Of a stretch of 64,000 nucleotides of DNA, positions 1 to 8,505 are shown in pieces (the first letter of the stretch is position 1; every line of letters starts with the position of its first letter). The translations under genes were made by a program, and so were the position numbers. Source of the stretch: Candidatus Nanopelagicales bacterium (GTDB lineage Bacteria; Actinomycetota; Actinomycetes; S36-B12); assembly GCA_018609125.1 (NCBI GenBank), contig JABAYF010000010.1, forward strand, positions 1 through 64,000, read 5' to 3'. The notes below the pieces were generated by a model. That model saw only the letters and a program-made list of their open reading frames with translations. It was not told the DNA's origin and searched no databases.

Positions 1-1730
1 GTGGTCACGACCGGCTTGTAGTCCAACCGCACCGTAGTCTCACCATCGCTACCCTCGGTGCGGTAGGCCATGGTGTGCCGCATGAAGTTCACATCGTCGC
101 GGGTGGGGTAGTCCTCCCGAGCGTGACCGCCGCGGGATTCCTTACGCTCCAGGGCGCTGATCACGGTGACCTCGGCCAGATCTAGTAGGAAGCCCAACTC
201 GATGGCTTCGAGGAGATCGGTGTTGAACCGGGCGCCCTTGTCTTGAATGGAGATGTGGGCGAAGCGACGCTTGAGTTCAGATACATCGGTCAGTGCCTGC
301 TTCAACGTGGCCTCGGTGCGGTAGACCTGAGCATTCATGTCCATCGTTTCTTGCATGTCGCGTCGAATGGCGCCGACCCGCTCCCCGCCGGTAGCTGAGC
401 GGATGCCCTCCACCAAAGCCATGGTCTGGCCCTGGGGATCCACCGGCAGATCAAGGTAGTCGTGCTCAACGGCATAGTCAGCGGCGGCGATGCCAGCGCG
501 ACGACCAAAGACGTTGATGTCCAGCAAAGAGTTGGTACCGAGGCGGTTGGCGCCATGAACTGAGACACAGGCGCATTCACCGGCAGCGTAAAGACCCGGA
601 ACAACCGTGTCGTTATCGGACAGCACCCGCGTGTTCACGTCGGTGGGAATACCGCCCATGGCGTAGTGAGCGGTGGGGAACACGGGTACGAGCTCGGTCA
701 CCGGGTCCACGCCCAGGTAGGTGCGGGCAAACTCGGTAATGTCGGGCAGTTTGGATTCGATCTGTTCCTTAGGGAGGTGGGTGAGATCGAGGTACACGTA
801 ATCCTTGTTCGGTCCGGCGCCGCGACCTTCGCGTACCTCGGCGACCATCGCGCGGGCCACCATGTCGCGGGGCGCGAGGTCCTTGATGGTGGGTGCCACC
901 CGTTCCATGAATCGCTCACCGGTGGCATTGCGCAACATTCCACCTTCGCCACGTGCGCCCTCGGTGAGAAGGACACCAAGGCCGGCCAGGCCGGTCGGGT
1001 GGAACTGGTAGAACTCCATGTCTTCTAGCGGCAGGTTGCGACGCCACACGATGCCCATGCCGTCACCGGTGAGGGTATGGGCATTAGAGGTTGTCTTCCA
1101 GACTTTGCCGTAACCGCCGCTGGCGAAAATGACCGACTTGGCCTGGAACAGGTGGATTTCACCGGTGGCCAGTTCATAGGCCACCACCCCGGACGTGCGC
1201 CGTTCACCATCTACCTCGGTCATGAGGAGGTCCAAAACGTAGAACTCGTTGTAGAACTCCACGCCCTCTTTGACACAGTTTTGATACAGGGTCTGCAAGA
1301 TCATGTGACCGGTGCGGTCAGCGGCATAGCAAGCCCGGCGCACAGCGGCCTCGCCGTGGTTGCGCGTGTGTCCGCCGAAGCGCCGCTGGTCGATGCGGCC
1401 CTCTTCGGTGCGGTTGAAGGGAAGACCCATGCGCTCCAAGTCCAACACCGCATCAATGGCCTCGCGGCACATAACCTCAGCGGCATCTTGATCGACGAGG
1501 TAGTCGCCACCCTTAATGGTGTCAAAGGTGTGCCATTCCCAGTTGTCCTCCTCGACGTTGGCTAGGGCCGCGCACATACCGCCCTGAGCAGCCCCGGTGT
1601 GGGAACGCGTCGGATACAGCTTGGTCAACACAGCGGTGCGGGCTCGTTTTGTGGACTCAATTGCCGCGCGCATTCCTGCGCCGCCAGCGCCCACAATCAC
1701 CACGTCGTATCGATGGGTCTGCATGAACAT
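1..1730 (-). CDS. sdhA: Succinate dehydrogenase flavoprotein subunit (C-terminus cut by window edge)
   Basis: Catalytic FAD subunit of complex II, oxidising succinate to fumarate at the cytoplasmic face of the membrane. Translating the minus strand from ATG 1730 (or 1724, two codons later) gives an open frame of about 576 residues to the edge. Visible features are the N-terminal dinucleotide-binding motif VIVGAGGAGMRAA, the SHTGAAQGG segment whose His carries covalent FAD, the RRFGGHTRNHG and HPTGL regions, and the C-terminal GRRAG and SRGGHAREDYP motifs. Usual length is about 580-590 aa, so only a few C-terminal residues are missing. It follows sdhD with a 17-bp gap, giving the order sdhC-sdhD-sdhA; sdhB should lie just outside the window. 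Family assignment is very secure; which of the two close ATGs is used is not. Confidence 0.97.
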   Translation of the reverse strand, partial: MFMQTHRYDVVIVGAGGAGMRAAIESTKRARTAVLTKLYPTRSHTGAAQGGMCAALANVEEDNWEWHTFDTIKGGDYLVDQDAAEVMCREAIDAVLDLERMGLPFNRTEEGRIDQRRFGGHTRNHGEAAVRRACYAADRTGHMILQTLYQNCVKEGVEFYNEFYVLDLLMTEVDGERRTSGVVAYELATGEIHLFQAKSVIFASGGYGKVWKTTSNAHTLTGDGMGIVWRRNLPLEDMEFYQFHPTGLAGLGVLLTEGARGEGGMLRNATGERFMERVAPTIKDLAPRDMVARAMVAEVREGRGAGPNKDYVYLDLTHLPKEQIESKLPDITEFARTYLGVDPVTELVPVFPTAHYAMGGIPTDVNTRVLSDNDTVVPGLYAAGECACVSVHGANRLGTNSLLDINVFGRRAGIAAADYAVEHDYLDLPVDPQGQTMALVEGIRSATGGERVGAIRRDMQETMDMNAQVYRTEATLKQALTDVSELKRRFAHISIQDKGARFNTDLLEAIELGFLLDLAEVTVISALERKESRGGHAREDYPTRDDVNFMRHTMAYRTEGSDGETTVRLDYKPVVT

Positions 1731-1747
1731 CCGCCTTCTGAGTCGAG

Positions 1748-2164
1748 TCAGCCAATATTGGGGTCGAACGTGAACAGGACCAAAGTGCCCAGCAGGATGA
1801 TGAAACCACTAGAAACGTAAAGCAGCATCTTCATCCAAAAGCGAGTCTGGTCGCGTTCGGCGTAGTCGTTGATAATGGTGCGCAGGCCGTTGGTGCCGTG
1901 CAGCATGGCCAGCCACAGCATGGTGAGGTCCCAGATTTGCCAGAAGGGACTCGCCCAGCGACCGGCGACGAAAGCAAAGTTGATGCGCTGAACGCCGCCA
2001 TCGAGAATGTTCATGATGAACAGGTGCCCAAGCACGAGGAAAACCAAAACGATGCCGGAGATGCGCATGAACAGCCAGGAGTACAACTCAAAGTTACTCC
2101 GCTGTTCGCCTCGTTTCGACCCCGGTGCAGCAAGTGAAGGACGACGGGAATTAGCAAGGCTCAT
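1748..2164 (-). CDS. sdhD: Succinate dehydrogenase hydrophobic membrane anchor subunit
   Basis: Second membrane anchor of complex II, 138 aa. It helps bind haem b and the quinone and holds the SdhAB head. Three hydrophobic segments are visible (about residues 30-55, 75-92 and 108-133), with the family-like pattern YSWLFMRISGIVL in the first and LHGTNGLRTIINDY before the third. The N-terminus is a polar tail of about 25 residues. The start overlaps the last 4 bp of sdhC (ATGA-type coupling) and sdhA follows directly, so the three are one operon. Sequence in this family is poorly conserved, so the call rests on topology, the HGxxGLR motif and position. Confidence 0.93.
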   Translation of the reverse strand: MSLANSRRPSLAAPGSKRGEQRSNFELYSWLFMRISGIVLVFLVLGHLFIMNILDGGVQRINFAFVAGRWASPFWQIWDLTMLWLAMLHGTNGLRTIINDYAERDQTRFWMKMLLYVSSGFIILLGTLVLFTFDPNIG

Positions 2165-2556
2165 GGCGTGCTCCCAAACAGTGCCTCAGCAGTGTGCATC
2201 ATCATGAAGTAAGCACCGGGCACCATCACCAGGAGCCAAAGCCCCACGATTCCCCAGAGCATCTGCCGTTGATAACGGGGCCCCTGCGCCCAAAAATCCA
2301 CCGCGATAATGCGGAGGCCGTTGAGTGCGTGGTAGAGCACGGCACCCACAAGACCCACCTCGAGGAGCGCAACGATGGGGGTTTTGTACGTGGCAATCAC
2401 CAGGTCGTAGGCCTCGGGTGAAACGCGGACCAGGGCGGTATCCATGACATGGACATAAAGAAAGAAGAATACCGAGATCCCGGTGATGCGATGGGCAACC
2501 CAGGACCACATGCCTTCACGGCCGCGATACAAAGTGCCCACGGGGGCGATGGCCAA
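2161..2556 (-). CDS. sdhC: Succinate dehydrogenase cytochrome b556 subunit
   Basis: First membrane anchor of complex II, 131 aa, with three membrane helices. The motif WSWVAHRITGISVFFFLYVHV near the N-terminus carries the HRxTG element and following His typical of SdhC, and HALNGLRIIAVDF lies before the last helix. The chosen start is a TTG at 2556, unusual but preceded by a strong ribosome binding site (GGGAGG, 5-nt spacing). No ATG is well placed, and the first internal Met (MWSW) would remove conserved N-terminal residues. It is the first gene of the sdhCDA operon and diverges from the mutase gene across a 114-bp gap. Confidence 0.93.
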   Translation of the reverse strand: MAIAPVGTLYRGREGMWSWVAHRITGISVFFFLYVHVMDTALVRVSPEAYDLVIATYKTPIVALLEVGLVGAVLYHALNGLRIIAVDFWAQGPRYQRQMLWGIVGLWLLVMVPGAYFMMMHTAEALFGSTP

Positions 2557-2657
2557 GGTGGCCTCCCAATCGTTGATGGATTGACGTCATCGTAACGAGG
2601 AAAACCTGAATCTGCCCGTGGGGGCAGGGGTAGGTCGCTCGAATGTGACATACGCCC

Positions 2658-2670
2658 TAATCTGACCTCC
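2658..2670 (+). promoter_or_regulatory. -10 hexamer TAATCT for a probably leaderless mutase mRNA
   Basis: TAATCT at 2658-2663 ends 7 nt before the ATG at 2671. There is no ribosome binding site between them, so transcription would start at or next to the A of the start codon. Confidence 0.55.
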
Positions 2671-4290
2671 ATGGCGACATTACCCGGCCCTGATTCCACA
2701 TCCGCGTCCCCAGCAGCGATCACCGAGTCCGGACTGCCCTTTCATCCGCTCTACGGTCCGGCGGATCTTAAGACGTGGGATCCGCAGACCCAGATCGGGA
2801 TTCCCGGTGAGTACCCCTACACGCGTGGTGTGTACCCGTCCATGTACACCGGGCGACCCTGGACGATGCGCCAGTACGCGGGGTTCGGGACCGCAGCTGA
2901 ATCCAATGGGCGGTACCGGCAACTACTGGAGGCGGGCACCACCGGTCTTTCCGTTGCCTTCGATCTCCCCACCCAGATGGGTTATGACTCTGATCACCCA
3001 CTGGCCCGCGGTGAGGTCGGCAAGGTGGGCGTGGCCATCGATTCCATTGACGACATGCGGGTGTTATTCGACCAAATTCCTCTCGATGAAGTCTCCACGT
3101 CAATGACCATCAATTCCCCCGCGGCGGTGCTGCTCCTGCTGTATCAGTTGGTAGCTGAGGAACAGGGCGTAAGCAGTGCCCAACTCAATGGCACGATCCA
3201 AAATGATGTGCTCAAGGAGTACATCGCTCGGGGCACCTACATTTATCCGCCAACGGAGTCACTGCGGCTCATCACCGACATTTTCAACTATTGCCGAGCA
3301 GAAATTCCACGTTGGAACACGATCTCAATTTCTGGCTATCACATGGCCGAAGCCGGAGCCACTCCCGCGCAGGAGATTGCTTTCACGCTGTCCAACGGCG
3401 TGGAATACGTGCGTGCTGCCGTGGCTTCCGGCCAGGACATCGATGAATTCGCGCCGCGGTTGGCTTTCTTCTTTGTGGCGCGAACGACTCTGCTGGAAGA
3501 GATAGCGAAATTCCGCGCTGCCCGACGGATGTGGGCTCGCATCATGCGCGATGAGTTCGGGGCGAAAAACCCCAAGTCGCTCATGTTGCGTTTTCACACC
3601 CAGACTGCCGGAGTGCAACTCACTGCGCAGCAGCCTGAGGTCAATTTGGTGCGGGTGGCCATTCAGGCTCTAGGTGCGGTGTTGGGGGGCACCCAATCCC
3701 TGCATACGAACTCATTCGACGAAGCGATCGCGCTGCCCACCGAAAAGGCAGCACGACTGGCCCTACGCACCCAGCAGGTCCTGGCATATGAATCCGATGT
3801 CACCGCGACCGTGGACCCCTTTGCCGGGTCCTATGCCGTGGAAAGCCTCACCGACGATGTGGAGGCGGCCGCGTTGGCGCTGATGGCCCAGGTCGAGGGC
3901 TACGGCGGTTCCGTCGCGGCGATAGAGGCCGGATTTCAAAAATCAGAAATTGAAAAATCGGCGTACCAAATCATCAATGAGATTGATGCGGGCGACCGGA
4001 TAGTGGTGGGGGTTAATCGATTTGTTCACGCGGAAGATGATGATTACGAGCCGCTGCGCGTGGATCCGGCGATCGAAGCCGAACAGGTCAGGCGGCTACA
4101 ACGACTGCGGGCAGAACGAGACGGTGCGGCAGTCGACCTTGCACTAGACACAATTCGCCAGGTGGCACGCAGCGATGGAAACCTGCTCTACCCGATGCGT
4201 GAAGCCCTTGCGCTGCGCGCAACGGTGGGCGAGGTCAGCGATGCGCTGCGCGATGTCTGGGGCCAATACACCCCTACCGATGTCTTCTAG
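2671..4290 (+). CDS. Methylmalonyl-CoA mutase catalytic (large) subunit lacking the B12 domain
   Basis: 539 aa covering only the TIM-barrel substrate-binding part of the B12-dependent acyl-CoA mutases; one-piece enzymes run to about 730 aa. Residues known to set specificity in Propionibacterium methylmalonyl-CoA mutase are visible with a constant offset of 20: Tyr69 (RQYAGFG), Arg187 ([11 protein letters not shown]), and Tyr223-His224 ([10 protein letters not shown]). Isobutyryl-CoA mutases have Phe and Gln at the first two positions, so methylmalonyl-CoA is the better guess. The chain ends at GQYTP, where the linker to the cobalamin domain would begin. No small cobalamin-binding subunit and no meaB chaperone lies nearby, so it must pair with a protein encoded elsewhere. 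It would turn methylmalonyl-CoA into succinyl-CoA next to the complex II genes. The start is fixed by the upstream -10. Confidence 0.92.
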   Translation: MATLPGPDSTSASPAAITESGLPFHPLYGPADLKTWDPQTQIGIPGEYPYTRGVYPSMYTGRPWTMRQYAGFGTAAESNGRYRQLLEAGTTGLSVAFDLPTQMGYDSDHPLARGEVGKVGVAIDSIDDMRVLFDQIPLDEVSTSMTINSPAAVLLLLYQLVAEEQGVSSAQLNGTIQNDVLKEYIARGTYIYPPTESLRLITDIFNYCRAEIPRWNTISISGYHMAEAGATPAQEIAFTLSNGVEYVRAAVASGQDIDEFAPRLAFFFVARTTLLEEIAKFRAARRMWARIMRDEFGAKNPKSLMLRFHTQTAGVQLTAQQPEVNLVRVAIQALGAVLGGTQSLHTNSFDEAIALPTEKAARLALRTQQVLAYESDVTATVDPFAGSYAVESLTDDVEAAALALMAQVEGYGGSVAAIEAGFQKSEIEKSAYQIINEIDAGDRIVVGVNRFVHAEDDDYEPLRVDPAIEAEQVRRLQRLRAERDGAAVDLALDTIRQVARSDGNLLYPMREALALRATVGEVSDALRDVWGQYTPTDVF

Positions 4291-4450
4291 ATGACATCTT
4301 CTGGGTAGGGTCACGGGTTGTTGCGTTTTCGGTGGGCAACTCACTGGTCGGTAACTGTTTGGCCACAATCCTTCCTCTGCTGACCAATCATCGACAGGAT
4401 GGGGGCATTCGCCCGTGTCCGTTTACAAGTTAACTTATCTGGAGGTTCGT

Positions 4451-5545
4451 GTGCGCAAGTCTCTTGGCGTCCTGGCCGGTATCGGCGCCGTTTCCCTAGT
4501 ACTCGCTGCCTGTGGCAGTACCCCTGACGACGGCGGCGCAACCACCGCAGCCCCGTCGCCGACCGACACCACCGCAGCTCCCTCGCCGGTCCTGCCACCG
4601 GTGAAGGCATGCATGATTTCTGACGCTGGTGGCTTCGATGATCGCTCCTTCAACGAGACCGCATTCCTGGGCCTCGAGGCAGCCAAGGCCGAGTACGGTA
4701 TCGAGACGCTGGCACTTGAAAGCGGTTCGGATGCGGACTACCAGCCCAATATCAACCAGGCCATCCAGCAGGACTGCTCCCTGGTCATCACGGTGGGCTT
4801 CTTGCTCGGCGATGCCACTGAGGCAGCTGCCACGGCCAACCCGTCGGTTGATTTCTCAATCGTCGACTACGCCTACGAAGCCCCGCCAGAGAACCTGCAG
4901 GGCCTGGTCTACGCGACCGAGCAGTCGTCCTTCGTGGCGGGTTATCTAGCTGCAGGCATGACGGAGACGGGCACCGTGGGCACCTACGGTGGCATTCCGA
5001 TTCCGTCGGTCACCTCGTTCATGAGCGGCTTCTACCAGGGTGTTCAGTACTACAACGAGGCCAAGGGCACTGATGTTGATGTGCTGGGCTGGGATCCCAC
5101 GGATCCGGAGAAGGGCACCTACGCTGGTGGCTTTGATGACCAGAACCAGGGGAAGCAGATCGCCAAGAACTTCATCCAGCAGGGTGCTGACATCATCTTC
5201 CCGGTTGCCGGCCCCGTGGGCCTTGGTTCAGCCGCTGAAGCCCAGGCCAATGACGGCGTTTCCATTATCTGGGTTGATACCGATGGCTGCATCAGCGCTT
5301 CGCAGTACTGCGATGTGTTCTTGACCAGCGTCATGAAGGGTATTGACGCCTCGGTCAAGGCCTCCATCGGCGCTGTTGTCGACGGAACCTTCTCCAATGA
5401 GCTGTACGTCGGCACGTTGGCCAACGGTGGTACCAAGATCGCTCCTTATAACGAGTTCGACGCTGCCGTTCCGGCTGAACTCAAGGCAGAGGTCGAGCAG
5501 GTCACCGCAGACATCGTCTCGGGCACGATCACCGTTACCCCGTAA
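4451..5545 (+). CDS. BMP-family nucleoside-binding lipoprotein of an ABC importer
   Basis: Extracytoplasmic substrate-binding protein of the Bmp/PnrA/TmpC class, 364 aa from the chosen start. GTG 4451 is preferred because GGAGG (4441-4445) lies 5 nt upstream and it gives a clean lipoprotein signal: RK, a hydrophobic run, then LAAC with the lipidated Cys at residue 21. A Thr/Ala/Pro-rich linker follows. Family hallmarks are ACMISDAGGFDDRSFNETAF near the N-terminus, TVGFLLGDATE, GTYGGIPIPSVTSFMSGF and IIFPVAGPVGLGSAAEA. Members bind purine and pyrimidine nucleosides. That fits the two permeases, the ATPase and the nucleoside-degrading enzymes downstream. A GC-rich hairpin at 5604-5653 may separate its mRNA level from that of the transporter genes. 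Confidence 0.93.
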   Translation: MRKSLGVLAGIGAVSLVLAACGSTPDDGGATTAAPSPTDTTAAPSPVLPPVKACMISDAGGFDDRSFNETAFLGLEAAKAEYGIETLALESGSDADYQPNINQAIQQDCSLVITVGFLLGDATEAAATANPSVDFSIVDYAYEAPPENLQGLVYATEQSSFVAGYLAAGMTETGTVGTYGGIPIPSVTSFMSGFYQGVQYYNEAKGTDVDVLGWDPTDPEKGTYAGGFDDQNQGKQIAKNFIQQGADIIFPVAGPVGLGSAAEAQANDGVSIIWVDTDGCISASQYCDVFLTSVMKGIDASVKASIGAVVDGTFSNELYVGTLANGGTKIAPYNEFDAAVPAELKAEVEQVTADIVSGTITVTP

Positions 5546-5603
5546 TTGTTCGCAGCAACAACTCAACCAACTTGAGTGTTCGATAGATATTCAGATTCAC
5601 GCG

Positions 5604-5653
5604 CGCGCCCGGGTGGGTGGCCGATAGGCTCCCTGCCCGGGCGTGATGCTTTT
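5604..5653 (+). terminator. Hairpin with short T run between binding-protein and ABC genes
   Basis: CGCCCGGG (5606-5613) pairs with CCCGGGCG (5636-5643), extended by one G-T and one C-G pair, and is followed by TTTT at 5650-5653. It sits in the 180-bp gap after the substrate-binding gene. Inference: a partial terminator or mRNA-stabilising stem that lets the binding protein be made in excess over the transporter subunits. A smaller inverted repeat (ACTCAA/TTGAGT, 5561-5577) lies just upstream. Confidence 0.45.
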
Positions 5654-5725
5654 CCCGGCCTCATCTAGACGTGTCAGAGGTGTCTGGGGGTAACGCCGTG
5701 ACCGCGATGTGGAGGCAGTGAAGTC

Positions 5726-7231
5726 GTGCAATTGCAACTGCGTGGGATCACGAAGCGCTTCGGTGATCTGGTCGCCAACGACGACATCTCGGTGACCTTC
5801 GAGCCTGGCCAAATCCATGCGCTTCTCGGGGAAAATGGGGCCGGGAAATCCACCCTCATGAACGTTCTCTATGGGCTCTTGCAACCCGATGCGGGCCAGA
5901 TCGTGGTCGATGGTGAACCCCTGGTGTTTCACAGCCCAGCCGGTGCCATCGCTGCGGGCATCGGCATGGTGCATCAGCACTTCATGCTGGTGCCGGTGTT
6001 TACGGTGGCGGAGAATGTTGAACTTGGTGCGGAGAGTGTGGGTCCGTTTGGATTTCTCAAAACAGCTGATGCTGCGCGCGCGGTCGAGCGTGTGTCGGCC
6101 GAATACCGGTTAGCAGTCGACCCAAATGCCGTGGTGGAAGACCTCCCGGTCGGCATTCAGCAGCGGGTAGAAATCGTGAAGGCTCTGACCCGCGAGGCAC
6201 AGTGCGTCATTTTGGATGAACCCACGGCAGTGCTAACCCCGCAAGAAACTGATGAGTTGTTGTCGATCGTGCGCGGCCTACGCGATGCGGGCAAGACCAT
6301 TGTGCTGATCACCCACAAGTTGCGTGAGGTCCGCGAAGCCGCTGACGTCATTACCGTCATCCGGCGTGGTCGTGTGGTGGCCGAGTCGGTATCACCGCAA
6401 ACATCAGAAGTTGAGTTGGCTTCCCTGATGGTGGGACGCGAGGTGTCGCTCGTTGTGGACAAGCCATCGCTTGAAGTGGGCGAGCCGGTACTTCGTGTGA
6501 ATCAGTTGAGCGTCTACGACACCCTCGACCGGGCCATTGTTGATGATGTGTCCTTTGATGTGCGCGCCGGTGAGGTGCTGTGTATCGCCGGGGTGCAGGG
6601 AAACGGTCAAAGCGAACTAGTGGAGGCGCTGGTGGGGCTGCACGACCGCAGCGAAGGTCGCATTGATCTCGGTGAGAAACGCATTGACGGGTTATCGACC
6701 AAGGGCATTCTTGATCTCGGTGTCGGCTATGTGCCCGAGGACCGCGAACACGATGGGTTAGTGGGCTCTTTTAGCCTGGCCCACAACATGGTTTTAGACA
6801 CCATCGGGGAATCTCCGTGGAGTCGACGCGGCGTCATCAATTACGGGCTCATCAACGAAAATGGGCAGAATCTCATCGAGCAATACGACGTGCGAGCAAC
6901 GAATGCTCAGGTCGCAGCATCCACGCTTTCCGGTGGCAATAAGCAAAAGGTTGTGCTCGCTCGTGAGATGTCGCGCTCGCTGCGCCTGCTCATTGCATCC
7001 CAGCCCACCCGCGGGCTCGACGTGGGCAGCATTGAATTCGTCCATCGGCAGATCATCCAAGCTCGCCAGTCGGGGGTTGGCGTCATCGTGGTCTCCACCG
7101 AACTAGATGAGGTGTATGCCTTGGCTGATCGGATATTGGTGATGTACGCCGGGCGAATCGCCGGTGTTGTCACCCCTGATGTTGGCCGCGACGACTTGGG
7201 GCTGCTGATGGCTGGAGCAACTACGTCATGA
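5726..7231 (+). CDS. Nucleoside ABC transporter ATP-binding protein (two ABC domains)
   Basis: 501 aa tandem ATPase of the NupO/RbsA/MglA type, energising the permeases encoded next. The N-terminal domain has a complete Walker A (GENGAGKST), a degenerate signature (LPVGIQQRVEI) and Walker B (CVILDEPTAVL). The C-terminal domain has a degenerate Walker A (GVQGNGQSE, lacking GKS/T), a good signature (LSGGNKQKVVLAREM) and a Walker B with Gln in place of the catalytic Glu (LLIASQPTRGLD). This asymmetry is normal for the family and is not a sign of decay. The start is GTG 5726, with GGAGG at 5711-5715 about 10 nt upstream. The stop overlaps the next gene by 4 bp (ATGA). Substrate assignment comes from the BMP partner and the neighbouring salvage enzymes. 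Confidence 0.95.
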   Translation: MQLQLRGITKRFGDLVANDDISVTFEPGQIHALLGENGAGKSTLMNVLYGLLQPDAGQIVVDGEPLVFHSPAGAIAAGIGMVHQHFMLVPVFTVAENVELGAESVGPFGFLKTADAARAVERVSAEYRLAVDPNAVVEDLPVGIQQRVEIVKALTREAQCVILDEPTAVLTPQETDELLSIVRGLRDAGKTIVLITHKLREVREAADVITVIRRGRVVAESVSPQTSEVELASLMVGREVSLVVDKPSLEVGEPVLRVNQLSVYDTLDRAIVDDVSFDVRAGEVLCIAGVQGNGQSELVEALVGLHDRSEGRIDLGEKRIDGLSTKGILDLGVGYVPEDREHDGLVGSFSLAHNMVLDTIGESPWSRRGVINYGLINENGQNLIEQYDVRATNAQVAASTLSGGNKQKVVLAREMSRSLRLLIASQPTRGLDVGSIEFVHRQIIQARQSGVGVIVVSTELDEVYALADRILVMYAGRIAGVVTPDVGRDDLGLLMAGATTS

Positions 7232-8505
7232 GCGAGCCCAGCACACCGTCCACCGGTCTGTCCGGCAGTAAGACTGAAGACACTCTGCACCCTGGAACAG
7301 AGCCGCCCGACAGCCTCACCGGGGAACTGCGGCGCCGGGTGTTGAGTATCAACCTCGCCGTTACCCTGCTGGCTTTCGTGTTGGCTCTGGCGATTGGGGC
7401 GGTGCTGATCGCGGCGTCGGCGCCGAGTGTGATCGAATCGCTCGGCTATTTCTTTGCTCGGCCATTTGATACCTTCGCCGCAGTTTTTAACTCGGTGTAC
7501 TCGGCTTACTCCGCTCTTTTCCAAGGTGCACTCCTTGACGTAAACGAGCTACGAGAAGGCGACGTTTCTGCAGCGTTCTACCCACTCTCGGAAACATTCA
7601 CTGTCTCAGCTCCCCTCATTTTGGCCGGACTTGCCGTCGCTATCCCATTCCGGGCCGGGCTGTTCAACATCGGCGCACAGGGGCAGATGGCATTCGCTGC
7701 TATCGGAGGCGGTCTTGTTGGTTTCGGTCTTAGCCTTCCGGCGGGAGTGCATCTTCTTGCTTCGTTAGCGGCGGCTATGGTCTTCGGTGCACTGTGGGCA
7801 GGTCTCGTTGGACTCCTCAAAGCGAAGACCGGTGCACACGAAGTGATCACCACGATCATGCTCAACTACATCGCGATTTACCTACTCGGTTGGGTCTTGA
7901 ATCAAGACTGGTTCCAGCGCGAGGGCAGAAACGACCCGATCAGTCCCATTCTAAATGAGAGTGCAACGTTTCCGTTGATTTTCGGTGGTGGTCTGCGTAT
8001 CCACTTCGGGATCCTGTTCTCCATCGGCGCCGTTATTGTCGTGTGGTGGATGATGACCAAAACCACCACGGGTTTTCGCATCCAAACGGTTGGTGCAAAT
8101 GCGGCGGCCGCGCGCACGGCAGGCATGAACGTCGGGCGCATATGGATCGTGGCGATGCTCTGGGCCGGGGCTATGGCTGGGTTAGCCGTGAGCATGAATG
8201 TCAACGGAACCGATAAGGTCGTGACGGCAGGAATCGTTGGTAATATTGGGTTTGATGCCATCACCGTGGCCCTTCTTGGGCGAGGTTCACCCTTTGGTGT
8301 TCTCGCCGCCGGCCTGTTGATTGGTGGCCTTCGAGCAGGTGGTCTTGCCATGCAGGCCTCCACCGGAACGCCCATTGACATTGTGCTCGTGCTTCAAGCC
8401 CTGATCGTGCTCTTTATTGCCGCACCGGCGCTCGTTCGAGCGGTGTTCCGATTACGTGGCAAAACCGCCGATTCCCTCACCATTGCCAAGGGGTGGGGGT
8501 CATGA
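7228..8505 (+). CDS. Nucleoside ABC transporter permease (NupP-like)
   Basis: 425 aa inner-membrane permease of the branched-chain-amino-acid/ribose type permease superfamily. After a cytoplasmic N-terminal tail of about 45 residues there are about nine hydrophobic segments. The family signatures FRAGLFNIGAQGQMAFAAIGGG and VGANAAAARTAGMNVGRIW are visible; the second is the cytoplasmic loop that contacts the ATPase. It overlaps the ATPase gene by 4 bp and the second permease by a few bases, so the three are translationally coupled. Together with the BMP lipoprotein they make a complete nucleoside importer. Confidence 0.93.
   Translation: MSEPSTPSTGLSGSKTEDTLHPGTEPPDSLTGELRRRVLSINLAVTLLAFVLALAIGAVLIAASAPSVIESLGYFFARPFDTFAAVFNSVYSAYSALFQGALLDVNELREGDVSAAFYPLSETFTVSAPLILAGLAVAIPFRAGLFNIGAQGQMAFAAIGGGLVGFGLSLPAGVHLLASLAAAMVFGALWAGLVGLLKAKTGAHEVITTIMLNYIAIYLLGWVLNQDWFQREGRNDPISPILNESATFPLIFGGGLRIHFGILFSIGAVIVVWWMMTKTTTGFRIQTVGANAAAARTAGMNVGRIWIVAMLWAGAMAGLAVSMNVNGTDKVVTAGIVGNIGFDAITVALLGRGSPFGVLAAGLLIGGLRAGGLAMQASTGTPIDIVLVLQALIVLFIAAPALVRAVFRLRGKTADSLTIAKGWGS

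Noticed and set aside
666..1565. Plus-strand frames opposite the sdhA region
   Set aside because: They are antisense to a gene with all SdhA motifs and show no recognisable protein features.
2557..2670. Cobalamin riboswitch before the mutase gene
   Set aside because: Only 114 bp separates it from sdhC, no B12-box is seen, and a -10 box sits 7 nt before the ATG, leaving no leader.
4291..4450. Purine-type riboswitch before the nucleoside-binding lipoprotein
   Set aside because: I could not find the three-way junction or its conserved loops; only a promoter-like AT-rich stretch and a ribosome binding site are seen.
6550..7231. Degenerate second Walker A and Gln for Glu in the nucleoside ABC ATPase, possible decay
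   Set aside because: This asymmetry is normal in RbsA/NupO-type tandem ATPases.
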